NCBI GenBank assembly: GCA_013822695.1
Contig: PNKW01000006.1
Location: 1 to 64,000 of the forward strand
DNA: 64,000 nt
From: Erythrobacter sp.
GTDB lineage: Bacteria > Pseudomonadota > Alphaproteobacteria > Sphingomonadales > Sphingomonadaceae
Direction: 5' to 3'
Shown piece after piece: positions 1-10,175 of this stretch (the first letter of the stretch is position 1; each line of letters starts with the position of its first letter). The notes beneath the pieces were generated by a model that made no database searches, was not told the origin of the DNA, and was given only the letters and a program-made list of their open reading frames with translations. The translations under genes were made by a program, and so were the position numbers.

Positions 1-428
1 GCATCGCAATTGCGTGTTTCGGATCTAATGATCTGAAATTTGGTACGAAAATTGCCATCCTTCCGCTCTCCATGATTGTCGGCTTCTATCGACTGAGGGG
101 AGGTTTCAAATCGCGTTTGTGTCGGCGCCGATTGCGGGCAAAACTGGGGGCGGATATTCTTGCGACCTCTGTTCAGCGGCGCGATCTGGAGCTTTGCTGC
201 CGGTCGGCACAGCGCGCGGGGACGACCGATACCGCTGAAACGGGCCGTTCATGCAACCGCGCGGCATGAGCACGGAGGCATTGCCTTGCGGCGTCGGAGA
301 ATTCCGCGATATCCTTTGACGATCCGTGAAAGTAACCATTGGCAGCGCGCTGGCGAAGCCGGATGTGCTTGCGATGCCCGCGCCGACGTTCTTACTGTGC
401 GACGCAGGCCAAAGAGAGATCGGGTTCA

Positions 429-1396
429 TGGTGGTGAACAATCCTGCGCTATGTCGGGAGTGGAACGCGCGGCGTCTCGCTTCCTTCGTTGTCGGGTTCG
501 GCGCCTTGATCATCCTTGCCGAGCTGCTGTTGCGGCAGATCGGCTGGCTGCAGGCGGAGATCGGCTGGACGCTGCTTGACCGGGATGTGCCTGACGCAGC
601 AGCGGGGCTTGTCGCCGCATTGTCCGGCGGTTTGCTCACCATGGCCGCGCTGGTCGGGCTGTTTGCCGCGGCCGAATGGCGACACCTGCGCTTTGCCCGG
701 TTCCTGCCGCGCTATGGCGAGGGTCTGCTCTACACCGCGACCGCTCTGGTGATCGCAAGCCTGATCCAGACGCTGGCATTTGCGGCGCTGGGGTGGCTGG
801 GCTTTGCGCCGCTGCTGCGCGCCGACGCGCTCGGGCCGGTGATGGTGGTGCTGCCGTTCGCCTACATGATCGGCATCGGGTTCTTCGAATACTGGCTGCA
901 TCGCGCGCTGCACGCCGTGCCGCTGCTGTGGCGGCTCCATGCCATTCATCACCAGATCGAAGGGCTCAATGCCGCGCGCAGCTATTCGCATTGGGCGCAG
1001 GATGCGCTCTATTTCGCGGTCATCACCGTGCCGATTGCGCTGCTGATCGATCAGCCGCAGCCGCACGTGACGCTGGTGACCACATTCTACCTCGTGTCGA
1101 ATTACTACATGCACAGCGACAGCCCCGGCCTCTCCTTTCCGCCCTGGCTGCGGCACGTGCTCGCCGACAATGTCTACCACCACCACCACCATTCGCGCAG
1201 CGTCGAGCACTGGGGACGCAACTACTGTTCGTTCTTCAGCTTCTATGACCGCCTGTTCGGCACCCAGCACATGCCCGCCGATGCGACCTTCCCCGTGACC
1301 GGGATCGAGGGATACCATCCGCTGACCGGCTGGCGCGATTATCTGCTGCGCCCCTTCACGCGCGATCCCCGCAAGAGCGCGAGGCTGTCCCGGTGA
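429..1396 (+). CDS. Sterol desaturase/fatty acid hydroxylase family membrane protein
   Basis: ORF 326-1396; likely start ATG 429 (MVVNNPALCREW). Several TM stretches plus histidine boxes HRALH, HAIHHQ, NVYHHHHHSRSVEHWG. Confidence 0.85.
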
Positions 1397-1505
1397 TCAT
1401 GCGAAAGCATTTCAGGCGGCGAGGGTTGTAACGAATCGCCATGCAGGCGCGAACCGCCTTCAGAATTCGCTGATCCGGTGTGACGTGATTGAGAGGAGCA
1501 GAATT

Positions 1506-1838
1506 ATGAAGCGCATGATGGTTTCAATGGTGCTTGCGGCCATGGCGGTCGCAGCGACCCCGGCTCTGGCATCGGGTTCGGGCAGCGGCGGTGGCGGCGC
1601 GTCCATCGGCGGCTCCAACAGCTTCGATCCCGTCCTCGAGCAGCAGCGGCGGCTTGAACAGCAGGCCCGCTCGCAGATCAAGAAGCGCATCTCCTGCAAG
1701 ACGTGCCAATACAAGGAGGGCGTGACCCGCCAGAACGCCGGTGCGGTGGCGGCGGCGGTGCGCGGCGGCAGCTTTGAGCTCACCCAGAAGGACCGCGAGG
1801 TCGTACTCGCCTACCTGAAGCAGCGATATGGGGTGTGA
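1506..1838 (+). CDS. Small secreted protein with a CKTC motif
   Basis: MKRMMVSMVLAAMAVAATPALA signal peptide, Gly/Ser-rich segment, then ISCKTCQY; ends overlapping the next gene. Confidence 0.6.
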   Translation: MKRMMVSMVLAAMAVAATPALASGSGSGGGGASIGGSNSFDPVLEQQRRLEQQARSQIKKRISCKTCQYKEGVTRQNAGAVAAAVRGGSFELTQKDREVVLAYLKQRYGV

Positions 1839-3931
1839 CGGCTAACGCCCGCCTCACCCTGGCCCGCGCGCCCGATCTGCGGGCGGCGGCCGCCGCGGGG
1901 GCGTTTCTCGGCACGATCTGCGTGATGGTGCTGCTCTCGCGGCAGGTGGCGCCGCCGATCATTGTCTATGCCGGTGCACTCGCGGTCGGAGGCGGGCTGG
2001 TCAGTCTGCTGCTGTGGCGACCGGTCGCACTTACGGCGCGCACGGTGTTGCTGGTGGCGGTCGCCGCGCACGGTCTCGCCCTGTTCGGGCACACAGTGTT
2101 CGAAGACGATTACTACCGTTTCCTGTGGGACGGCTGGCGGGTGCTGGAGGCAGGCACGCCCTATGGCGTGCCCCCTGAACAGTTCATCGATGTTCCCGCG
2201 ATCCCGCCCGCGTGGCAGGCGGTGCTCGAATGGATCAATTATCCCGAATTGCCGACGATCTACGGCCCCGCGCTGCAAGGACTGTTCGCAGGCCTTGCCG
2301 CCATCGCCGGACCCGATCCGATCGGTTTGCGGATTGCCTTTGCCGCAGCCGCGCTGGGTCTGACCGCGCTGGTGCTGCGCCGCCACGATCCGGGGCGCGC
2401 GGCGCTGTTCGCCTGGAACCCGCTGGTGGTTGCGGAGAGCACGCTCCACCTCCACCCCGATATCCTGATGGCGCTGGCGCTGTTCGCGGGGCTTTTCGCA
2501 GGGCGGCGGCACCCGATTGCGGCGGGTGTGTTCCTGGGCCTTGCGGCAGGGATCAAGATCGTCGCGCTCGCCGCTTGGCCGCTGCTGCTGCGCCTTGACC
2601 CGCGCGCACTGGCTGCCGCCCTGGCGGTGCTCGGCGCACTCTATCTGCCCTTTGCGTTGCAGGGGCAGGGCACCGGCTTCGAGACCACGGCCACCTTTGC
2701 GACCGACTGGTATTTCAACCCGCTCGCTTTCGAGCCGCTGCTGTGGCTGCTGGGGCCGGGGATCGGCCGACTGGCCGCGCTGCTGCTGGCAGGGCTGCTG
2801 GTGCTGCGTCTGCACGCGGGCGCGCGCGACATCGATTGCGTGCCGCTGGCGGCGATTTTCGGCGCCATCCTGCTGTTCGCCCCTGCGGTCAATGCCTGGT
2901 ACCTGCTATGGCTGCTGCCCTTCGCGCTCGATCGGCGCGAGGTGTGGCCCTATGCGGCGAGCGCTGCCGTGCCGCTGTCCTACCTGACCGGGCTCAACCT
3001 CGAGCTTTACGAGCTTGACGGCTTTGCCCTGCACCCGCTCGCGCAGCGGGCCGAATGGGTGGTGATCGCGGGCGCGCTCGGCTTCGATCTGTGGCGACAC
3101 CGGCATCGCGGCCAGCATGCCGTCGCCGCGCCGACGCCGCTGGCCGCGCCGCACCTCGCCGTGGTGATCCCTGCCTATAACGAGGAAGCCTCGGTCGGCG
3201 CGACGGTGCGCGGCATCCGTGCCGCCGCTCCGCCGGGACTCGCTGCGATCATCGTTGCCGACAATGCTTCGAGCGATGCGACCGCCGCCGTGGCGGCCGC
3301 CGCGGGCGCGCGCGTCGTGCCCGCGCCCGAGCGTGGCTATGGCGCGGCCTGCCTCGCCGCGCTCGCCGCGCTCGATCCGGGCGCCAATGTGGTGCTGTTC
3401 ATGGACGCCGATCTTTCGGACGTCCCCGAGGATTCCGCCGCGCTGCTTGCCCCAATCATTGCCGGAGAGGCCGACATGGTGATCGGCTCGCGCACAACCG
3501 GCGTGATCGAGCCGGGCGCGATGACGGCGCCGCAGCGTTTCGGCAACTGGCTCGCCCCGGCGCTGGTGCAGGTGATCTGGGGCGTACGCTATACCGACCT
3601 CGGCCCGTTCCGCGCGGTTCGCCGCGATGCGCTGGAACGGCTCGCCATGGCCGACCGCGATTTCGGCTGGACGATCGAGATGCAGGTGCGTGCCGCAAAG
3701 CTCGGCCTGCGCATTGCCGAGCGCCCGGTGCGCTATCGCAAGCGGGTGGGGCAATCGAAGATCTCTGGCACGGTGCGCGGTGTGATCGCTGCTGGCTGGA
3801 AGATCCTCTACGTCATTGCCCGCGAGGCCTTCGGCGATTTCGACCGCGGCAACGCCCGGCGCGCGTCCGCCCCGCTGCCGCGATCCCCTGCCATCCTTTC
3901 CACCGCCACCACCTCCGGGAGCCCATCATGA
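1835..3931 (+). CDS. Fusion protein: N-terminal polytopic GT-C/GT87-like mannosyltransferase module plus C-terminal GT2 glycosyltransferase
   Basis: N-terminal hydrophobic domain with FEDDYYRFLWDGWRVLEAGTPYGVPP; C-terminal LAVVIPAYNEEASV...VLFMDADLSD GT2 signature. Confidence 0.75.
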   Translation: MTANARLTLARAPDLRAAAAAGAFLGTICVMVLLSRQVAPPIIVYAGALAVGGGLVSLLLWRPVALTARTVLLVAVAAHGLALFGHTVFEDDYYRFLWDGWRVLEAGTPYGVPPEQFIDVPAIPPAWQAVLEWINYPELPTIYGPALQGLFAGLAAIAGPDPIGLRIAFAAAALGLTALVLRRHDPGRAALFAWNPLVVAESTLHLHPDILMALALFAGLFAGRRHPIAAGVFLGLAAGIKIVALAAWPLLLRLDPRALAAALAVLGALYLPFALQGQGTGFETTATFATDWYFNPLAFEPLLWLLGPGIGRLAALLLAGLLVLRLHAGARDIDCVPLAAIFGAILLFAPAVNAWYLLWLLPFALDRREVWPYAASAAVPLSYLTGLNLELYELDGFALHPLAQRAEWVVIAGALGFDLWRHRHRGQHAVAAPTPLAAPHLAVVIPAYNEEASVGATVRGIRAAAPPGLAAIIVADNASSDATAAVAAAAGARVVPAPERGYGAACLAALAALDPGANVVLFMDADLSDVPEDSAALLAPIIAGEADMVIGSRTTGVIEPGAMTAPQRFGNWLAPALVQVIWGVRYTDLGPFRAVRRDALERLAMADRDFGWTIEMQVRAAKLGLRIAERPVRYRKRVGQSKISGTVRGVIAAGWKILYVIAREAFGDFDRGNARRASAPLPRSPAILSTATTSGSPS

Positions 3932-4743
3932 CCATATCCAACCCCACCCTCTCGCGCCGCCACCTGCTGGCCGCAGCCCCCGCCACCGCGCTCCTCGCTG
4001 CCTGCGGCGGGGGCGGGCTGGGGGAGGAGAGCTTCAAGGCCGACCCCGCCTCGGGCCAGGTGATCGATCACAGCGCCTGGAACAGCCTGCTCGGCGAATA
4101 TGTCTCCGAGGGTCCGCAAGGCGTGAACCTCGTCGCCTATGCCCGCCTCAAGGCCGAGGCGGCTGATCGCCTCGCTGCCTATATCGCCGCAATGGAGGCG
4201 GTCACGATCGAGGCGTTCGGCCCGGACGAGCAATTCGCCTATTGGGTCAATCTCTACAACGCTGCGACCGTGTCGGTGATTATCGCCAACCTGCCGCTCG
4301 AATCGATCCGCGATATCGGCGTGCTTGGCGCGGGGCCGTGGCGCGACAAGGCGGTGACGGTCGCGGGGCGCGACCTGACGCTCGACAATATCGAACATGA
4401 CATCCTGCGCGCCACGTGGAAGGACGTGCGCATCCACTACGCGGTCAACTGCGCCTCGTTCGGATGCCCCAACCTTGCGCGCGAGGCCTATACCGGCGCG
4501 CGGCTGGAACCGATGCTGGAGGCGGCGGCGCGCGCCTATGTCAACCATCCGCGCGGGTTCGGCGGGGAGCCGGGGCGGGTGGTCGCCTCGTCGATCTACG
4601 ACTGGTATCGGGCCGATTGGGGTTCGGTCGAAGCGGTGCTCGACCACGCCCGCAAATATGCCGAGGGGCCGAGCGCCAAGTTGCTCGAAGGCGCAGACGC
4701 GATTGCTGCCTATGACTATAACTGGAGCCTCAACGCCGCCTGA
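3928..4743 (+). CDS. DUF547 domain-containing lipoprotein/secreted protein
   Basis: Signal LSRRHLLAAAPATALLAACGGG; FAYWVNLYNAATV and RIHYAVNCASFGCPNL motifs typical of DUF547; overlaps upstream stop. Confidence 0.85.
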   Translation: MTISNPTLSRRHLLAAAPATALLAACGGGGLGEESFKADPASGQVIDHSAWNSLLGEYVSEGPQGVNLVAYARLKAEAADRLAAYIAAMEAVTIEAFGPDEQFAYWVNLYNAATVSVIIANLPLESIRDIGVLGAGPWRDKAVTVAGRDLTLDNIEHDILRATWKDVRIHYAVNCASFGCPNLAREAYTGARLEPMLEAAARAYVNHPRGFGGEPGRVVASSIYDWYRADWGSVEAVLDHARKYAEGPSAKLLEGADAIAAYDYNWSLNAA

Positions 4744-4795
4744 GGATGCGATTGCCCGGTTGCGCAGTGGGCGTGCGCTTGCCAAGGGGGTCGGC

Positions 4796-5383
4796 ATGGC
4801 GATTTGTCCCGAACTCGTGCTGTTTGCCCGCTATCCGGTCCCCGGACAGTGCAAGACCCGGCTGATCCCGGCGCTCGGGCCGCAGGGCGCGGCGGCGCTC
4901 CACCGCCTTCTCGCCGAACGCACCGTGGGCGTGCTGCGGCAGGCGGGCTGTCCTGTCACGATCGCCTATACCGGGGCGGAGGAAGCGGCGTTCCGCGACT
5001 GGCTCGGCCCCGATCTGGCCTATGAGAAGCAAGCCGAGGGCGATCTCACAGCCCGGCTGCTGCCCTTCGCCGCGCGCGCGCCGGTGGTGTTTTTCGGTGC
5101 GGACACGCCCGATCTCGCGCCCGCCCATGTCTCGGCCGCGGTGGAGGCGCTCGCCAGCCACCGGGTCGCGATTGGCCCGGCGGAGGATGGCGGCTACTAT
5201 CTGATCGCAATGCGCGAGCCCCTGCCCGAACTGCTCACTGACATGCCGTGGAGCACCGCCGAGGTGCTGCCCGAAACGCTGCGGCGGCTCGAGCGGATGG
5301 AGATTGCCCCGGCGATCCTCGCCACGCTCGCCGATTGCGACCGGCCCGAGGATCTCGCCCGCTGGCCGGAGTTGGCAGGATGA
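4796..5383 (+). CDS. TIGR04282-like (DUF2064) arsenosugar-associated glycosyltransferase
   Basis: LVLFARYPVPGQCKTRLIPALGPQGAAALH...FFGADTPDLAPAHV...GPAEDGGYYLIAM; start ATG 4796 inside ORF 4397-5383. Confidence 0.8.
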   Translation: MAICPELVLFARYPVPGQCKTRLIPALGPQGAAALHRLLAERTVGVLRQAGCPVTIAYTGAEEAAFRDWLGPDLAYEKQAEGDLTARLLPFAARAPVVFFGADTPDLAPAHVSAAVEALASHRVAIGPAEDGGYYLIAMREPLPELLTDMPWSTAEVLPETLRRLERMEIAPAILATLADCDRPEDLARWPELAG

Positions 5384-6108
5384 GCCGCGTCACGATCCTG
5401 ATCCCGACCTGGAATGAAGAGGCGGCGTTGCCCGCCACCATCGCATCGCTGACGGCGCTCGATCCGCCCGCTGACGAGCTCCTGCTGGTCGATGGCGGCA
5501 GCACCGATGCCACCCTTGCGCTGGCGCAGGCGGCGGGGCTCACCTGCCTCGCCGCGCCGCGCAAGGGGCGCGGCGGGCAGATCAATCACGGGGTCGCCCA
5601 GGCACAAGGCGACATCGTCTGCGTGCTCCACGCCGACAGCCTGTTGCCGCGCGATGCGGTCGCAGTGATCCGTGCCGCCATGGCCGATCCCGGCACCGCG
5701 CTCGCCAGCTTCATGCCGCGCATTGCCGGGCCGGAGGGCACGCGCTGGGGGTCGACCTTCCACAACTGGATCAAGACCTGGTACGCCCCGCTGATCTTCC
5801 GCCCGCTGCTGTTCGCACGCGGGGTGCGGCTCTTGTTCGGCGACCATGCGATGTTCTTCCGAAGAGCGGATTTCCTCAATCTGGGCGGCTGTGACGAGCG
5901 GGTGGTTGTTCTCGAGGAAGCCGAGCTTTGCATCAAGTTTGCAAGCCTCGGGCGGACGCGGATGGTGCGGCGCTGGGTGTGGACCTCCGACCGCCGGATC
6001 ACAGCCTGGGGGCGGTGGCGGGCGAACTGGATCTACCTCAAGGTCGGCGCGATGTGGGCGATGGGCGCGCGCGAGGAACTGGCCGATCACTATCCCGACG
6101 TGCGCTGA
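5380..6108 (+). CDS. TIGR04283-like arsenosugar-associated GT2 glycosyltransferase
   Basis: VTILIPTWNEEAALPATIASLTAL...LLVDGGSTDAT...RKGRGGQINHG...LHADSLLP; ATG 5380 overlaps upstream gene. Confidence 0.8.
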   Translation: MSRVTILIPTWNEEAALPATIASLTALDPPADELLLVDGGSTDATLALAQAAGLTCLAAPRKGRGGQINHGVAQAQGDIVCVLHADSLLPRDAVAVIRAAMADPGTALASFMPRIAGPEGTRWGSTFHNWIKTWYAPLIFRPLLFARGVRLLFGDHAMFFRRADFLNLGGCDERVVVLEEAELCIKFASLGRTRMVRRWVWTSDRRITAWGRWRANWIYLKVGAMWAMGAREELADHYPDVR

Positions 6109-7148
6109 TCCGAAGTCGCAGGGCGGACCGCGCGCAGGAACCCGGCCTCGGCACAGAAGGCGATCTGGCGCAGCAGGGCGGGATCATCCCACTGCGGCGC
6201 AGCGATCCCGGTGAGGTCAGCCAGCGCGTTCGAGGCAAACTCCGGATGGCGCTGGAAATAGCCCCAATAGGGCCGCGCCAGGCGCTCGGCCACGCTTTCG
6301 CCGCCTTTTCCATGCTGCCGCGGCGCAATGATGCGCGGGCTCCGCAAGCCTGGGACATGGCCGATCAAGCCGAGAAAGCGCGCGGCCGTCACGGCCTCGC
6401 GCGCTGCGAGGTGAACGATCTGGCCAACCTCTATCGGCAGGGCAAGCAGCGCAACGATCCCGCGCACCACGTGGTCAATCGGCACGAAGTTCAGCGTCGC
6501 CTCCGGTGATGCCGGGACGGCTGCAATCTTCCCCTCGGCAATGAACTTGAACGCGCGGTAGATCGTATCGAAGCTGCGGATGCGCCCGCTGGCCTGTTCG
6601 CCGACGATGATTGACGGGCGCGCGATCACCGCGGCAGGACGCAGGCGGTGCAGCTCGGCCTCGCCCATCGCCTTGGATCGCTCGTACAGATTGCCGAACG
6701 GCCCGGCAGGATCGCACGGGGCCTCCGCGATGGTGCCATTGTTCAAGCCGCAGACATAGGCAGTGCTGACATGGATGAAGCGCGCATCGGGGCAGAGCGA
6801 TGCGACATGGCGCAGCCCGGCGACGTTGACCGCCTCAAGCGCATCCCAATCCGCATCGAAGCGGACCAGCGCGGCACAGTGGATGATCGCGGAGACGTGG
6901 CGATCCAGCCACGCGCGCGCCGCGCTGTCCAGTCCGAGCCCCGGCTGGCTGACATCGCCGTGCAGCACGATGAGACCATGCGGTGGCGATGCGGGATCGA
7001 ACTCGGTCGCGGCCAGCGTCTTGCCGGCATTGTCGCGGATGGTTGCTTCGCGGTGCACCAGCCCGATCACCGGGTGGCCCGCCCCGGTCAGCGCCGCGAC
7101 GAGCGCTCCGCCAAGCAATCCTGCCACGCCGGTGACAAGAACAGCCAC
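6090..7148 (-). CDS. NAD(P)-dependent SDR/thioester-reductase-like oxidoreductase
   Basis: MAVLVTGVAGLLGGALVAAL Rossmann start; FIHVSTAYVCG and NLYERSKAMGE (YxxxK). Confidence 0.8.
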   Translation of the reverse strand: MAVLVTGVAGLLGGALVAALTGAGHPVIGLVHREATIRDNAGKTLAATEFDPASPPHGLIVLHGDVSQPGLGLDSAARAWLDRHVSAIIHCAALVRFDADWDALEAVNVAGLRHVASLCPDARFIHVSTAYVCGLNNGTIAEAPCDPAGPFGNLYERSKAMGEAELHRLRPAAVIARPSIIVGEQASGRIRSFDTIYRAFKFIAEGKIAAVPASPEATLNFVPIDHVVRGIVALLALPIEVGQIVHLAAREAVTAARFLGLIGHVPGLRSPRIIAPRQHGKGGESVAERLARPYWGYFQRHPEFASNALADLTGIAAPQWDDPALLRQIAFCAEAGFLRAVRPATSDQRTSG

Positions 7149-7158
7149 CTGCTTGTCG

Positions 7159-8205
7159 TCAGCAACAGGTTGCTGCTTGCGCGTCCTGCGTCACGTCGAA
7201 GGGCATCCCCCCACCGCACCCGGCAAACACGCCGAAATGGCGGCTGAAATCGCCGATGAAATCAAAATGCGACGCGAAACGCGTCTCGGCCAGCATCTTC
7301 CAGCTGTTGCCGCACACCGGGAACACCCGCCCGGCCTCGATCACGTGACCCCTGTCGAGCGTGAAGACGCGCTCCTCGCCCAGCACCCCGCCGCGGTAGA
7401 TCACCGCCTGGCCATAGTCCTCGCATTCGGGCTCCAGCCCCTCGAGCTTGAACAGGCGGTAGGTGGCCGAGAAGAACCGGATCCCGGCGAGCTTCTCGGC
7501 GATTTCGGGATCGCCGATGCCAAGCGGACGGTCTTTCACCAGGCGCGGATCGGCAAAGCCCGCCGCTTTGGCCTGCGCCAGAAAGTCGCCCCAGTAGAGC
7601 GCGCCCGACAGGCACTCGCCATGCAGCACCGGATCATCGAGCAGCGGCGCAGGCACGCGGCGATCGGCATAGACGTCGGAGAAATACATCTCGCCGCCCG
7701 GCTTCAGCAGCGCATGGGCGGCGGCGAACACCGCCTGCTTGTCGGCGACCAGATTGATCACGCAGTTGGATACGATCACGTCGAAGCTGCCCGGCTCCAG
7801 CCCGAGATCGCCCAGCTGCTCGATATCCCCTTCAAGGAAGGTGACATTGCTCGCCGCAAAGCCGAAGCGGTCGCGGTGCCATTCGTCATGCGCGCGGGCC
7901 ACTTCGAGCTGCTGCGGCGTGGCATCGACACCGACCACCGCACCCTCAGCCCCGACCAGTTGCGCCAGCACATAGGCATCCTGCCCCGAGCCGGAGCCCA
8001 GATCGAGGATACGCGCCCCCTTGATCGCTGCCGGGGCCACCAGCCCGCAGCCGTAATAGCGCGCCTTCACCTCGGGATGGACATTGGCGAGCGCGGTCAG
8101 CACATGGCGCGGGGGCATGTCGGCCATGGTGCAGGCGTCGGTCAACAGATCGCCCGAACCTTGCAGGACCTCGCCATAATAGTGCTGACTGTTATCAAGG
8201 TTCAT
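7159..8205 (-). CDS. arsM: Arsenite S-adenosylmethionine methyltransferase
   Basis: YYGEVLQGSGDLLTDACT, LDLGSGSGQDAYVL, SNCVINLVADK, GECLSGALYWGDF; the conserved ArsM cysteines are present. Confidence 0.85.
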   Translation of the reverse strand: MNLDNSQHYYGEVLQGSGDLLTDACTMADMPPRHVLTALANVHPEVKARYYGCGLVAPAAIKGARILDLGSGSGQDAYVLAQLVGAEGAVVGVDATPQQLEVARAHDEWHRDRFGFAASNVTFLEGDIEQLGDLGLEPGSFDVIVSNCVINLVADKQAVFAAAHALLKPGGEMYFSDVYADRRVPAPLLDDPVLHGECLSGALYWGDFLAQAKAAGFADPRLVKDRPLGIGDPEIAEKLAGIRFFSATYRLFKLEGLEPECEDYGQAVIYRGGVLGEERVFTLDRGHVIEAGRVFPVCGNSWKMLAETRFASHFDFIGDFSRHFGVFAGCGGGMPFDVTQDAQAATCC

Positions 8206-8344
8206 GCTTTAACCCCTGCGTTTGATTGTCTGATTGTCCTGCGCGCCTTACGCATTATTCGGAATGCAGCGCCATGCCGTTACAGCAGAAAGCGATCATG
8301 CGCGTCTTATGTAATCTTTTGCCGAGGTGAAACGAATTCCCGCC

Positions 8345-9304
8345 ATGGCCACCAAAGTTTCGCCCTTCGCCCTGACAGCCCCCCGGCCGCTCGCGCCCGG
8401 CAAGTTCGAACACCCCCGCGTGACCGCCAGGGGCGAGCCGCGGGCGCAGGTGGCGCTGACGGGGCTGGACACGCTGTGGTTCAACACCGGCACGCTGTGC
8501 AATCTGGCCTGCACCACCTGCTACATCGAAAGCTCGCCGCGCAATGATGCGCTGGTCTATCTGACGCTGGCCGAGGTCGAGACCTTCCTCGACGAGATCG
8601 CGCGCGAGGGCCTGCCGACCCGCGAGATCGCCTTCACCGGGGGCGAGCCGTTCATGAACCCGGACATGCTGCCGATCCTGCAGCTGTGCCTCGCCCGCGG
8701 GTTCGAGGTGCTGGTGCTGTCCAACGCGATGCAGCCGATGCGCCGGTCCGAGGCGGCCCTGCTGGCGCTTGAAGGGCGCGAGCGGCTGACGATCCGGGTC
8801 AGCCTCGATCACTATACCCGCGAGGTGCACGAGGCCGAGCGAGGCGTGAGCTGGAACAAGGCGATGGCGGGGCTCGAATGGCTCGCCGCGCACGGGTTCC
8901 GGATCGCGGTGGCGGGGCGGCAGCTGGAGCATGAAGCCGAAGGCGAGGCCCGCACCGGCTACCGTGAGCTGTTCAAGCGCCATGCCCTCCCGATCGATGC
9001 CGACGATCCTGCCCAGCTGGTGCTGTTCCCGGCGATGGACCCCGAAGCCGACATCGCCGAGATCAGCGATTCGTGCTGGGGCATTCTCGGCAAGGACCCC
9101 GCGCAGATGATGTGCGCCTCGAGCCGGATGGTGGTGAAGCGCAAGCACGAGCCCGCCCCGCGCGTGGTCGCCTGCACGCTGCTGCCCTACGATCCGGGCT
9201 TCGACCTCGGCGCGAGCCTGATCGAGGCGAGCGGGGCGGTCGCGCTCAACCATCCCCACTGCGCGCGCTTCTGCGTGCTGGGCGGCGCATCCTGCACTGC
9301 CTAG
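8345..9304 (+). CDS. Radical SAM protein with Cys-rich C terminus, divergent from arsM
   Basis: CNLACTTCYIES (CxxxCxxC), ITFTGGEP-like IAFTGGEPFMNPD; C-terminal cysteines SDSCWG, MMCAS, VACTLL, PHCARFC. Confidence 0.8.
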   Translation: MATKVSPFALTAPRPLAPGKFEHPRVTARGEPRAQVALTGLDTLWFNTGTLCNLACTTCYIESSPRNDALVYLTLAEVETFLDEIAREGLPTREIAFTGGEPFMNPDMLPILQLCLARGFEVLVLSNAMQPMRRSEAALLALEGRERLTIRVSLDHYTREVHEAERGVSWNKAMAGLEWLAAHGFRIAVAGRQLEHEAEGEARTGYRELFKRHALPIDADDPAQLVLFPAMDPEADIAEISDSCWGILGKDPAQMMCASSRMVVKRKHEPAPRVVACTLLPYDPGFDLGASLIEASGAVALNHPHCARFCVLGGASCTA

Positions 9305-9482
9305 CGAGACCATGAATCCTCCGGGCGACGGCAGGGATCACTTGGCGGCAAGTGACGCAGACACCGGCCCGATTTGCGCAATGTAGCGTTCGGCGCGGCG
9401 GCGTATGTTCGCAGCGGGGTGGAAATGGTGTCTCGAGCGACCACCCGATTGCACGCATCGGTGCGGCCCCCGATGCCATTGG

Positions 9483-10175
9483 CTATCGCTTGCCGCCTGC
9501 GTCTGCCTTGCGGGCCGCGCGGGCCAGCGCCGTCAGCCGGGCCTTGCTCGCCGCAGGGCCGGAAAGCGCCGTCACCAGCTCGACCGTGCGCGTGGTTCCG
9601 CGCAGGTAATTCACCGTGACGCGCCGGACATAGTGGCCAAGCTCCGGTGCATAGTCCCACTCGCGCTGCTCGATCAGCCGAATGGTGGTGGGCGAATAGC
9701 GGTCGCACTTGATCGGGATCGCCTCATAGGTCCCGGCCGTGACAGTGAAAGTCTTGGGCTTGGTGGTCTTGCACACCCACAGGCTGACCGACCGCCGTGC
9801 CGAGGCCTGGGCATTGGCCTTGGTTTCGGTCACCACCCGGAAGCGCGCCGAACGGCTCTTGCCGATCGGCCAGAGCGCGTCGGGATTGCCGTGCACCTCG
9901 CGCCGACCGGTGGCGCGGCCGCTGCGCCATTGCAGCACCGGCACCACGAAATTGCGGCTGCGCTGGTAGCTCGCGCCCGACAGGCCAGCCCAGGTCATGC
10001 GCGGGCCATCGGTATCAATCACCCGCTCGACCCGGCCATCGGAGAAGACGAAGGCATCGCCGGGCTCATATTCGGGCAGCGGCACCGGCGCGGGAGCCGA
10101 GGCCGGAACCGCGAGGGCACCGGTACCGGCAAGCGCGGCGGCAAGCACGGCGGCAAGTCGCAGGCCCCGGCTCAC
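9483..10175 (-). CDS. Secreted protein of unknown function
   Basis: Signal MSRGLRLAAVLAAALAGTGALAVPASA; overlaps by 4 bp the end of the upstream subtilase gene. Confidence 0.65.
   Translation of the reverse strand: MSRGLRLAAVLAAALAGTGALAVPASAPAPVPLPEYEPGDAFVFSDGRVERVIDTDGPRMTWAGLSGASYQRSRNFVVPVLQWRSGRATGRREVHGNPDALWPIGKSRSARFRVVTETKANAQASARRSVSLWVCKTTKPKTFTVTAGTYEAIPIKCDRYSPTTIRLIEQREWDYAPELGHYVRRVTVNYLRGTTRTVELVTALSGPAASKARLTALARAARKADAGGKR

Noticed and set aside
1176-1196. CAC-rich microsatellite-like tract
   Set aside because: Encodes the conserved histidine box of the desaturase family; explained by coding function.
6763-8547. 594-aa plus-strand ORF over the SDR and ArsM genes
   Set aside because: Spans two opposite-strand genes with clear catalytic motifs; translation has no recognisable family.
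9338-9355. TCACTTG-gcgg-CAAGTGA hairpin between convergent genes
   Set aside because: Only 7 bp and no U-tract; expected by chance in this size of window and not strong enough to call a terminator.
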